Positions 17,906 through 25,833 of a stretch of 64,000 bases of DNA are shown one piece after another (position 1 is the first letter of the stretch; each line of letters begins with the position of its first letter). A model generated the notes under the pieces. The model was not told where the DNA came from, ran no database searches, and was given only the letters and a program-made list of their open reading frames with translations. The translations under genes and the position numbers were made by a program. Source of the stretch: an uncultured Clostridia bacterium (GTDB lineage: Bacteria; Bacillota; Clostridia; Christensenellales; Aristaeellaceae); the NCBI GenBank assembly GCA_946414315.1, contig CAMKNZ010000006.1, positions 1 to 64,000 on the forward strand. Reading direction: 5' to 3'.

Positions 17906-18868
17906 ATGAGTATTGTCAGTACGGTTCAGCCGGATCTGAGAAGGAAAAGGATCAACTGGCAGAAAGTGCTGGTGATCGTGCTGTTCGCGATCGTTCCCCT
18001 GTTCCTGCTGATGCTGTTTACCTATGTTCCTTTTGCCAAGATGGTTCAGTTCAGTTTTCACAATATGAGCTATACGAAGGACAAAGGGTTCGTAGGGTTT
18101 GATAACTACCTGAAAATCTTTACCAAGTCCGAATATGTCGGAGCGATGCTGCTGAGCCTGTACTACATGGCCGGCGCGGTGGTCCAGCTGGCACTGGCGC
18201 TGCTTTTTGCCTCCATCCTGAGCCTGGAGAAGATCCGCGGATCCGGGGTATACAAGGCGATCCTTTTCTTCCCGTTCCTGGTCAACGGCATCGCCATCGG
18301 GTATATCTTCAAATACTTTTATACGCGGGGCTTTGTGCTGGACAGCGTACTCCAGGCCATCGGCATCCCGCTGGAATCCCTGCCGTACTGGCTGCGGGAT
18401 CAGAGCGTGAACAACTGGTCCCTGGTGTTCACCTCCGTATGGAAGTACTGCGGCCAGAACATGGTGCTGTTCATCGGCGCGATCGCGTCCATCGACCCGA
18501 CGCTGTATGAAGCTGCGACGATCGACGGCGCCAACCGATGGCAGCAGTTCAAGGCGATCATCCTGCCGGGGATCAAGACGGTGTTCATGCTGAACCTGAT
18601 CCTTTCCATCACCGGCTCCCTGTCCGCCTTTGAACCGGCCTATGTGGTCGGCAGTATGGGCGCTAACGGTACGGCTACGTTCTTTATCAAGATCCACCAG
18701 ATGGCGCATGTATCCCAGAAGGTCGGCCAGGCCTGCGCCATGGCCATGGTCCTGATGGCGCTGATCCTGCTGTTTACGGTCGCGCAGCGGCTGTTCTTCC
18801 GGTATGTGATGAAGGATTCTGAAAACACGTTCAACGCAAAGGCAAACAAAGCCAAGGCGCTGTGGTGA
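17906..18868 (+). CDS. Sugar ABC permease, MalF/UgpA type
   Basis: A 320-residue inner-membrane permease with six predicted helices. The cytoplasmic EAA loop is visible as YEAATIDGANRWQQFKAI, the contact site for the ATPase. RBS GGAGGTG precedes ATG 17906. It forms a heterodimer with the product of the next gene, 18 bases downstream. No ATP-binding subunit is encoded in the locus. Confidence 0.93.
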   Translation: MSIVSTVQPDLRRKRINWQKVLVIVLFAIVPLFLLMLFTYVPFAKMVQFSFHNMSYTKDKGFVGFDNYLKIFTKSEYVGAMLLSLYYMAGAVVQLALALLFASILSLEKIRGSGVYKAILFFPFLVNGIAIGYIFKYFYTRGFVLDSVLQAIGIPLESLPYWLRDQSVNNWSLVFTSVWKYCGQNMVLFIGAIASIDPTLYEAATIDGANRWQQFKAIILPGIKTVFMLNLILSITGSLSAFEPAYVVGSMGANGTATFFIKIHQMAHVSQKVGQACAMAMVLMALILLFTVAQRLFFRYVMKDSENTFNAKANKAKALW

Positions 18869-18886
18869 GAGGGGAGGTATCGGAAC

Positions 18887-19762
18887 ATGTCGAATGTGAC
18901 GACGGCTGTGAGGGATATAAACCGGAATGCGAAGATGAAAAGGGCACTGATCAAAGGCCTGGAATACTTCGCACTGCTGCTGGCCTGCTTTATCGCGCTG
19001 CTTCCCATCTGGTCTTCCTTTACGACTTCTTTCAAGAGCGCCGAGGAATATGCCACGACCAACGCGATGACCCTGCCGAAGAACTGGCTGAACTTCAGCA
19101 ACTACGCGCAGGTCTGGACGGAAGGGGAAATGCTGCGCGCTTTCCTGACGTCCGCCTCCGTTGTGGTGGTGGTTGTGATGGTCTCGGTGATGATGGGCTC
19201 GATGCTGGCTTATGTGCTGAATCGGTTCCGTTTCCCGGGAAACGGGCTGATCCGGAATCTGTTTATGATCGCCACGCTGATCCCCGGCATTGCGATGCAG
19301 GTGACAACCTACCAGATTATGAAGAACCTGGGTCTGCTGAACTCCATCGCGGGATATATGATCCTGATGAGCGGCACGGATGTTATTTCCATCTATATCT
19401 TCCTGCAGTATTTTGAAAACCTGGACGGCGCACTGGACGAATCGGCGGTCCTGGAAGGCTGCACGTACTTCGGGGTCTTTTTCCGGATCCTGCTGCCGCT
19501 GACCAAGCCGGCGATCATTACGGTGGCGGTTCTGAAGGGCGTCGGCGTCTATAACGAGTATTACAGCGCCAACCTGTATCTCCAGTCGAATTCCTGGCGG
19601 ACGATTTCCACCGCGCTGTATTCTTTTTCCGGACCGTTCAAAAGTTCCTATAACATCATCTGCGCCGGCGTGCTGCTGACGCTGATCCCCAGCCTGGTCG
19701 TGTTCCTGCTGTTTCAGAAGCAGGTTTACGCGGGACTGGCCAGCGGATCGGTCAAAGGCTGA
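18887..19762 (+). CDS. Sugar ABC permease, MalG/UgpE type
   Basis: A 291-residue permease with six helices, an EAA loop (DESAVLEGCTYFGVFFRI) and the typical GLASGSVKG C-terminus. It is the partner of the preceding permease; RBS GAGGGGAGG. It is the last gene before a fresh promoter and operator pair, so importer and catabolic genes are separate but similarly controlled units. Confidence 0.93.
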   Translation: MSNVTTAVRDINRNAKMKRALIKGLEYFALLLACFIALLPIWSSFTTSFKSAEEYATTNAMTLPKNWLNFSNYAQVWTEGEMLRAFLTSASVVVVVVMVSVMMGSMLAYVLNRFRFPGNGLIRNLFMIATLIPGIAMQVTTYQIMKNLGLLNSIAGYMILMSGTDVISIYIFLQYFENLDGALDESAVLEGCTYFGVFFRILLPLTKPAIITVAVLKGVGVYNEYYSANLYLQSNSWRTISTALYSFSGPFKSSYNIICAGVLLTLIPSLVVFLLFQKQVYAGLASGSVKG

Positions 19763-19770
19763 AAAACAGA

Positions 19771-19798
19771 TTGACTTTGTATGGGAGTATAGTACAAT
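19771..19798 (+). promoter_or_regulatory. Promoter of the catabolic operon
   Basis: TTGACT, 16-bp spacer, TACAAT (19793-19798), directly followed by two GGTTAAC sites. Confidence 0.6.
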
Positions 19799-19805
19799 AC
19801 AGACA

Positions 19806-19824
19806 GGTTAACAAAAAGGTTAAC
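19806..19824 (+). promoter_or_regulatory. Tandem GGTTAAC operator
   Basis: GGTTAAC at 19806-19812 and 19818-19824, 12 bp apart, between the -10 box and the RBS of the epimerase gene. Confidence 0.6.
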
Positions 19825-19838
19825 AAAAGGAGTCCGTT

Positions 19839-21005
19839 ATGCTGAACAAGGAAATCCGGGCACAGCTGGAGCAGAAGATCCTGCCTTTCTGGATGAATCT
19901 GAAAGACGCGGAATACGGCGGTTTCTACGGTTTTATGGACAATCACCTGATCCTGAACCGTACGGCGGACAAGGGGTGCATCCTGAACAGCCGGATCCTG
20001 TGGACCTTTTCGGAAGCTGCGCGCCTGCTGGACGGGGAGAAATATACTCCGTTCGCAAAGCAGGCCTACCGTTTCCTGGAACGGTTCACGGATCCGTACA
20101 ACGGCGGTGTGTACTGGTCCGTAACATACGACGGAAAACCGGCGGACACCACCAAGCATACCTACTGCCAGGCGTTTGCCATCTACGGGCTGGCGGCTTA
20201 TTACAGGCTGACCGGTGAACAGGAAGCGCTGGACCGGGCGATGGACCTGTTCAGAACCATTGAGGGCCGGTGCAGGGATGAAGGCGGCTACCTGGAAGCG
20301 CTGAAAGCGGATTTCCTGCCGGAAAGCAATGAAAAGCTGAGCGAGAACGGCGTGATGGCTTCCCGGACGATGAACACGCTGCTGCACGTTGTGGAAGCGT
20401 ATGCGGAGCTGTACCGGGTTCATCCGGACGGACAGGTGATGGTGGCGGCTGTGGAGGGCCTGAACCAGTTCCTGGCGCAGATTTACAATCCGCAAAAGCG
20501 CCGGATGGAAGTGTTTTTCGACAATGACTTCCGGCCGCTGCTGGACATGCAGAGCTACGGGCACGATATCGAGGGCAGCTGGCTGATCTGGGACGCCGTG
20601 GAAACGTTCATCCGGCCGGACGGCTGGGAACCCTGGCGGAAGATGTGCCTGGACCTGCTGGAAAGCGCGACGGAACGGGCTTTCACCGATCACGGCCTGC
20701 ACTATGAGATTGTGGACGGTGAGGTCAACACCACCAGAGCCTGGTGGCCGCAGGCGGAAGCGATGCTCGGGTTCGAATTCGGCTGGCGCATGACAAAGGA
20801 TCCGGCATGGATCAGCCGGATGCGGACGCAATGGACCTATATCTGCGGGCATACCGTGGATCCCCGGGAAGGGAGCGAGTGGTTTAACGAACTGCGGGAA
20901 GACGGGACGCTGGTTGAGGAAAAGCCGATAGTGGAGGAATGGAAATGTCCTTACCATAACGGCCGGATGTGCCTGCGGCTGATGAACGCGGAGCTGGGAG
21001 AATAA
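19839..21005 (+). CDS. AGE-family epimerase, probable mannobiose 2-epimerase
   Basis: A 388-residue (alpha/alpha)6-barrel enzyme of the N-acylglucosamine/cellobiose 2-epimerase family. Recognisable blocks are SRILWTFSEA, ASRTMNTLLHVVEAY, SYGHDIEGSWL, TTRAWWPQAEA and the C-terminal EWKCPYHNG, which carry the catalytic histidines. In this context it should convert beta-1,4-mannobiose to mannosyl-glucose, the substrate of the GH130 enzyme encoded at 23121. Cellobiose epimerisation is a real alternative that sequence alone cannot exclude. It heads the catabolic transcript. Confidence 0.88.
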   Translation: MLNKEIRAQLEQKILPFWMNLKDAEYGGFYGFMDNHLILNRTADKGCILNSRILWTFSEAARLLDGEKYTPFAKQAYRFLERFTDPYNGGVYWSVTYDGKPADTTKHTYCQAFAIYGLAAYYRLTGEQEALDRAMDLFRTIEGRCRDEGGYLEALKADFLPESNEKLSENGVMASRTMNTLLHVVEAYAELYRVHPDGQVMVAAVEGLNQFLAQIYNPQKRRMEVFFDNDFRPLLDMQSYGHDIEGSWLIWDAVETFIRPDGWEPWRKMCLDLLESATERAFTDHGLHYEIVDGEVNTTRAWWPQAEAMLGFEFGWRMTKDPAWISRMRTQWTYICGHTVDPREGSEWFNELREDGTLVEEKPIVEEWKCPYHNGRMCLRLMNAELGE

Positions 21006-21053
21006 GATTCCTCAATGCGTTCTGGGCGATACTCAGAGAAGGGACAGGGAACA

Positions 21054-22061
21054 ATGGCGGTAAAGAAACCAACAATGAGGGAAATCGCCCGCGAGGTCGG
21101 GACCAGCGCGGTGACGGTTTCCAAGGCCATGGCCGGGAAACCGGGCATGAGCGAAGAGCTGCGGATGAAGATCCTGAAGAAGGCTTCGGAGATGGGATAT
21201 GAGTATCCCCACAGCAGCCGGCTTCTGCCAAAGGAACACATGGAGATCGGAATCCTGATTCCGGACAAGTATTTTGAGGCGGATTCGTTTTATGCGGAGA
21301 TCTATAAGCGCCTGGTGAAAAAACTGGCGGATCTCGGGCATTTCGGGCTGCTGGAGATCCTTGATCCGGAAAATGAACAGGAACTGCTCCTGCCCAGCCT
21401 GTTGACCACCAAGCATGTGGACGGGCTGGTGATGCTGGGTGAACCTTCCAAGGCTTACTACCGGAAGATCGCCCAGGCCGGAACGCCTACCGTATTCCTG
21501 GACTTTTACGACGAGCAGGCCAACGCCGACGCGGTGGCGGGGGATAACAGCTACGGCACCTACCGCCTGACCAGCCACCTGATCCGGCGCGGCCACCGGG
21601 AGATCGGCTTTGTGGGGAACATCAAGGCGACAAGCAGCATTATGGACCGGTTCCTCGGCTATTTCCGGGCGATGCTGGTCAACGATCTGCAGGTGCGGGA
21701 AGCCTGGATCCTGCCGGACCGGGGACTGACCGGCGGAATCGTCAAACCGAAACTGCCTGAAGAGCTTCCGACGGCTTTTGTCTGCAACTGTGACATGACG
21801 GCCCGGATGATGATCGACCTGCTGAAAGAAAACGGGTACCGTGTTCCGGAGGATATCTCCGTGACCGGTTTCGACGATTACCCGGCGGGGAGCGACGGAG
21901 ATATCCCGCTGAGCACATTCCGGATCGATACGGACGGCATGATCGAGCTGGCGGTGAAGACGCTGCTGGAGCGCTGCGCCGGGAGCAGTAAACCGTTCGG
22001 CAGGATGGTGGTCGGAGGACAGCCGGTATACCGGGAATCGGAAATTCCAAAGAATTCATAA
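21054..22061 (+). CDS. LacI-family transcriptional regulator of the mannan locus
   Basis: A DNA-binding repressor with an N-terminal LacI HTH (MREIAREVGTSAVTVSKAMAG) and a periplasmic-binding-protein-like sensor domain ending in the SVTGFDDYP block. ATG 21054 places the HTH at the extreme N-terminus, as in the family; the frame is open to 21015 but that part looks non-coding. It is co-transcribed with the epimerase and GH130 genes, and therefore probably autoregulated through the tandem operator at 19806. Candidate operators are the GTTAAC palindromes in this locus. The inducer is probably a mannooligosaccharide (inference). Confidence 0.9.
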   Translation: MAVKKPTMREIAREVGTSAVTVSKAMAGKPGMSEELRMKILKKASEMGYEYPHSSRLLPKEHMEIGILIPDKYFEADSFYAEIYKRLVKKLADLGHFGLLEILDPENEQELLLPSLLTTKHVDGLVMLGEPSKAYYRKIAQAGTPTVFLDFYDEQANADAVAGDNSYGTYRLTSHLIRRGHREIGFVGNIKATSSIMDRFLGYFRAMLVNDLQVREAWILPDRGLTGGIVKPKLPEELPTAFVCNCDMTARMMIDLLKENGYRVPEDISVTGFDDYPAGSDGDIPLSTFRIDTDGMIELAVKTLLERCAGSSKPFGRMVVGGQPVYRESEIPKNS

Positions 22062-22089
22062 TTCATTCAACAGATATGAGGACAAACAG

Positions 22090-23121
22090 ATGAGTAAAGT
22101 AAAGATGATCAATGTCAATTCCCTGCCGAATATTCCCTGGCAGGAGAGGCCGGCGGACCTGATCACAGAGTCTCCTGTATGGCGGTATTCCGACAATCCG
22201 GTCATGGGCCGGAATCCCACGCCGGAGATTGCCCGGATTTTCAACAGCGCGGTGGTACCGTGGGAAGACGGATTCATCGCTGTGCTGCGCGGAGAACAGA
22301 TCAACGGCGTTCCCTATGTCTACCTGGGCCATTCAAAGGATGGCATCCACTGGGATGTGGAACGGCAGAAGGTGCCCTTTACCGACGAGGAAGGAAACCC
22401 GAAGATGCCGCATTATGCCTACGATCCCCGGCTGGTGAAGGTGGAGGATACGTACTATATCATCTGGTGCGGCGACTTCTACGGCGCCTCCATCGGCATG
22501 GCAAAGACAAAGGATTTCAAAACCTTTACCCGGATCGAAAACCCCTTTATTCCTTTTAACCGGAACGCGGTGCTGTTTCCCCGGAAGATCGGCGGAACCT
22601 ACCGGCTGCTTTCCCGTCCGTCGGACAGCGGACATACGCCCTTTGGCGATATCTTCATCAGCGAGAGCCCGGACATGACCTTCTGGGGCAAACACCGCCA
22701 TGTGATGGGCAGCGGCGGAGAGTGGTGGCAGAGCGTGAAGATCGGCGCCGGCGCGGCGCCGATCGAGACCAGCGAAGGCTGGCTGATGTTCTACCATGGC
22801 GTGGCGACTACCTGCAACGGCTTTGTTTATTCCATGGGCGGCGCGATCCTGGATATCAACGAGCCCAGCAAGGTGCTGTACCGCTGCGCGAACCATCTGC
22901 TGACGCCGGAAGAACCCTATGAGGTCAGCGGCTATGTGCCGAACGTGATCTTCCCCTGCGCGACGCTGCAGGACGGGGATACCGGACGCATCGCGATTTA
23001 TTACGGCGCGGCGGATACAAACGTCGGACTGGCGTTAACGACGGTGGACGAAGTGGTCGGATATATTAAGGAACACAGCGTACTGCACTGTGGCGACGAT
23101 GAAGGAGTACATAATTACTGA
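22090..23121 (+). CDS. GH130 beta-1,4-mannooligosaccharide phosphorylase (GH130_2-like)
   Basis: A 343-residue five-bladed beta-propeller phosphorylase. Family blocks include [32 protein letters not shown] (containing the probable catalytic Asp), YHGVATT, VIFPCA and [12 protein letters not shown]. It would release mannose-1-phosphate from mannooligosaccharide ends. Cytosolic, with no signal peptide. The shorter length and N-terminus fit subfamily 2, while the next gene fits subfamily 1, the usual pairing in Ruminococcus- and Roseburia-type mannan loci. Its stop codon overlaps the next start by one base. Confidence 0.87.
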   Translation: MSKVKMINVNSLPNIPWQERPADLITESPVWRYSDNPVMGRNPTPEIARIFNSAVVPWEDGFIAVLRGEQINGVPYVYLGHSKDGIHWDVERQKVPFTDEEGNPKMPHYAYDPRLVKVEDTYYIIWCGDFYGASIGMAKTKDFKTFTRIENPFIPFNRNAVLFPRKIGGTYRLLSRPSDSGHTPFGDIFISESPDMTFWGKHRHVMGSGGEWWQSVKIGAGAAPIETSEGWLMFYHGVATTCNGFVYSMGGAILDINEPSKVLYRCANHLLTPEEPYEVSGYVPNVIFPCATLQDGDTGRIAIYYGAADTNVGLALTTVDEVVGYIKEHSVLHCGDDEGVHNY

Positions 23122-24299
23122 TGCGCAGCAGAAGTTTTGAATCTTTGGTTGAACAGTATGAGCGGCTGCTGGCCAGGCCGAACCCGGCGGATGAGCATTT
23201 TTACAACGGGCTGTTCATCCGGTACCGGAACCCGGTGCTGACCCGGGAGCATATCCCGCCCTTCTGGATGTATGACGCGGATCCGGAAACCAATCCTTTT
23301 ATGATGCAGCGGCTGGGCGTCAACGCAGTGATGAACAGCGGCGCCATCAGGCTGAACGGGAAATACTGCCTGGTGGCCCGGGTGGAAGGAATGGACCGGA
23401 AGAGCTTCTTTGCCGTGGCGGATAGCGACCGGCCGACGGAAGGTTTCCGTTTCCGGGATTATCCGGTGATCCTGCCGGATACGGAGAAGCAGGAGACCAA
23501 CGTATACGACATGCGCCTGACCGCCCATGAGGACGGATGGATCTACGGCGTGTTCTGCTCCGAGAGCAAGGATCCTGACAACGCGGATCTTTCCGCGGCG
23601 GTCGCCGCGGCGGGCATCGTGCGGACGAAGGACCTGGAAACCTGGGAGCGGCTGCCGAACCTGGTCACCCTGAATTCACCCCAGCAGCGGAACGTGGTGC
23701 TGCATCCGGAATTTGTGGACGGGAAATATGCTTTCTATACCCGTCCGATGGACGATTTTATTGAAACGGGATCCGGCGGCGGCATCGGCTTCGGCCTGTG
23801 TGAGGATATCACCCACGCAGTCATCGGGGAGGAAAAGATCGTCTCCCGCCGGAAATACCATACCCTGACGGAAGCCAAGAACGGCGCCGGGGCGGTCCCG
23901 ATCAAAACGGACCGGGGCTGGATCCATATTGCCCATGGCGTGCGGAATACCGCGGCGGGTCTGCGTTATGTGCTTTACGCCTTTGCCACGGACCTGAAGG
24001 ACCCCTCAAAGGTGATCGCGGAGCCTTCCGGCATGCTGCTGGGCCCGCTGGGCCGGGAACGCACCGGGGATGTGAGCAATGTGGTATTTACCAACGGCGC
24101 CATCGCGGATGACGACGGAAAGGTCTATATCTATTACGCTTCTTCCGATACCCGGATGCATGTGGCGGAGACGGATATTGAGCGGCTGAAGGACTATGTG
24201 TTCAATACGCCGGAAGACCCGCTCCGCAGCCCGGACTGCGTGCGGCAGCGGGCGGAACTGATCCGGAAGAACCTGGAGTACATGAGTGAAAGAAGGTAA
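23121..24299 (+). CDS. GH130 4-O-beta-mannosyl-glucose phosphorylase (GH130_1-like)
   Basis: A 392-residue GH130 enzyme with the longer N-terminal helix typical of subfamily 1. Seen: [34 protein letters not shown] (probable catalytic Asp), [12 protein letters not shown] and [12 protein letters not shown]. It would phosphorolyse the epimerised disaccharide Man-Glc to mannose-1-phosphate and glucose, so it works directly after the epimerase encoded at 19839. Translationally coupled to the preceding GH130 gene (TGATG). Confidence 0.87.
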   Translation: MRSRSFESLVEQYERLLARPNPADEHFYNGLFIRYRNPVLTREHIPPFWMYDADPETNPFMMQRLGVNAVMNSGAIRLNGKYCLVARVEGMDRKSFFAVADSDRPTEGFRFRDYPVILPDTEKQETNVYDMRLTAHEDGWIYGVFCSESKDPDNADLSAAVAAAGIVRTKDLETWERLPNLVTLNSPQQRNVVLHPEFVDGKYAFYTRPMDDFIETGSGGGIGFGLCEDITHAVIGEEKIVSRRKYHTLTEAKNGAGAVPIKTDRGWIHIAHGVRNTAAGLRYVLYAFATDLKDPSKVIAEPSGMLLGPLGRERTGDVSNVVFTNGAIADDDGKVYIYYASSDTRMHVAETDIERLKDYVFNTPEDPLRSPDCVRQRAELIRKNLEYMSERR

Positions 24300-24302
24300 A
24301 CC

Positions 24303-25805
24303 ATGCTGAAACCGGCGGCGCTGTTTACGGACGGGGCGGTACTGTGCAGGAACAAGGAGATCCGCGTTTTCGGAGAAACGGATCACCGGACTGTTACGGC
24401 CGTCCTGTATGACAGGAACGGCGCGATCCTGGCGGAAACGGTATGTGAAAGCAGGGACGGCCGCTTCCTGGCGTCCCTGGCGCCGCAGCAGGCGCAGACC
24501 GGCTGCAGGCTGATCATCCGGGCCGGAAACGAACAGGCTGAGACGGCGGACGTCGCGATCGGCGAGGTATTCCTGGCCGGCGGCCAGAGCAATATGGAAC
24601 TGGAACTGCGAAACGCGGATGAAGGGCCGGAAATCCTGAAGACGTACGACGATCCGCTTCTGCGGTTCTTCAATGTGCCGAAGATCGCCATCGCGGGTCC
24701 GGAACATCGGAAGGCCAATGACGAAACCCGCTGGCACGCCATCCGTCCGGGGGAGGGCGGTGAGAACAGCGCGGTGGCGTATTTCTTTGCCGCGAAACTG
24801 CGGGAGCGGATGCCGGAGATTCCCGTGGGGATCATCGGATGCTACTGGGGCGGGACGTCGATCACCTGCTGGATGGAGGAGGAAACGCTCCGGACAGAGG
24901 CGGAGGGCGCCCGCTACCTGGATGAATACGCCGCGCTGAGCGCAGGCAAAGCCATGGAATCCTGGCTGGAGGAAGACAAGGTTTTCTGGGACGTACTGGA
25001 TCAGTGGAACAAGGCAGTGGCGGATTATCAGCAGGCCCATCCGGACGCACCCTGGAAAGAAGTGGAGGGTGCCTGCGGACCCGCGCCGTGGAATCCGCCT
25101 CCGGGACCGGGTTCACCTTTCCGCCCGGCGGGGCTGGCGGTGACCATGGTCCGGGAGGTCGTGCCGGTGACGCTGACAGGCATCCTGTATTACCAGGGAG
25201 AGCAGGACGCGGAGGTAACGGATCAGTACGACGTGCTGATGAAGCTCCTGATCCGGAGCTGGCGGGAACTGTTCCGGGAAGAAGATCTGCCTTTCCTGTT
25301 CGTGCAGCTGCCCATGTGGCTGAACTGGGACGCGGAGGACAAGCGCTTCTGGGCGAAGCTCCGCCTGGCCCAGGCGAAAGCCCGGGATGAAATGAAAAAC
25401 ACGGGCATGATCTGCCTGCTGGACCAGGGCGAATACGGCAACATCCATCCCACAGCAAAGCGGCCTGTCGGCGAACGCCTGGCGGAGCTGGCCGGTGCGA
25501 TGATCTACGGCGGCGGGGAAGTGTCGCCCCGGGCGACCGGGTTTGAAACGGACGGGGATACCCTGACGGTGAAACTGTCCGCACCGGTGACGACTAAAGA
25601 CGGCAAGGAACCGAACCTGCTGGAGATCGCCGGAACGGACGGGCAGTATGCGCCCGCCGGGGCGGAGATCCGGGGAGACCGGCTGATCCTGAAAGCCGGC
25701 GGCGTCAGTCATCCGGTTCGTGCACGGTACGCCTGGACGGATTATTCCGATCAGGTGAACCTGGCCGGGGAGAACGGGCTGCCTGTGGAACCGTTTGCAT
25801 TCTGA
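24303..25805 (+). CDS. SASA/SGNH-family carbohydrate esterase, probable acetyl-mannan deacetylase
   Basis: A 500-residue sialate-O-acetylesterase-like protein: a beta-sandwich N-terminal region, catalytic Ser in GGQSNMELE, oxyanion block GGTSITCW, YYQGEQDAE, and a C-terminal His in GNIHPTAKRPVGERLA. No signal peptide, so it acts in the cytosol. Plant mannans are acetylated, and the gene is embedded between mannan phosphorylase and mannosidase genes, so removal of acetyl groups from imported oligosaccharides is the likely role. Sialate deacetylation is the family name only; nothing here points to sialic acid. Confidence 0.82.
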   Translation: MLKPAALFTDGAVLCRNKEIRVFGETDHRTVTAVLYDRNGAILAETVCESRDGRFLASLAPQQAQTGCRLIIRAGNEQAETADVAIGEVFLAGGQSNMELELRNADEGPEILKTYDDPLLRFFNVPKIAIAGPEHRKANDETRWHAIRPGEGGENSAVAYFFAAKLRERMPEIPVGIIGCYWGGTSITCWMEEETLRTEAEGARYLDEYAALSAGKAMESWLEEDKVFWDVLDQWNKAVADYQQAHPDAPWKEVEGACGPAPWNPPPGPGSPFRPAGLAVTMVREVVPVTLTGILYYQGEQDAEVTDQYDVLMKLLIRSWRELFREEDLPFLFVQLPMWLNWDAEDKRFWAKLRLAQAKARDEMKNTGMICLLDQGEYGNIHPTAKRPVGERLAELAGAMIYGGGEVSPRATGFETDGDTLTVKLSAPVTTKDGKEPNLLEIAGTDGQYAPAGAEIRGDRLILKAGGVSHPVRARYAWTDYSDQVNLAGENGLPVEPFAF

Positions 25806-25833
25806 CCCGGAATAAGTCGGACGGAGTGAATCA

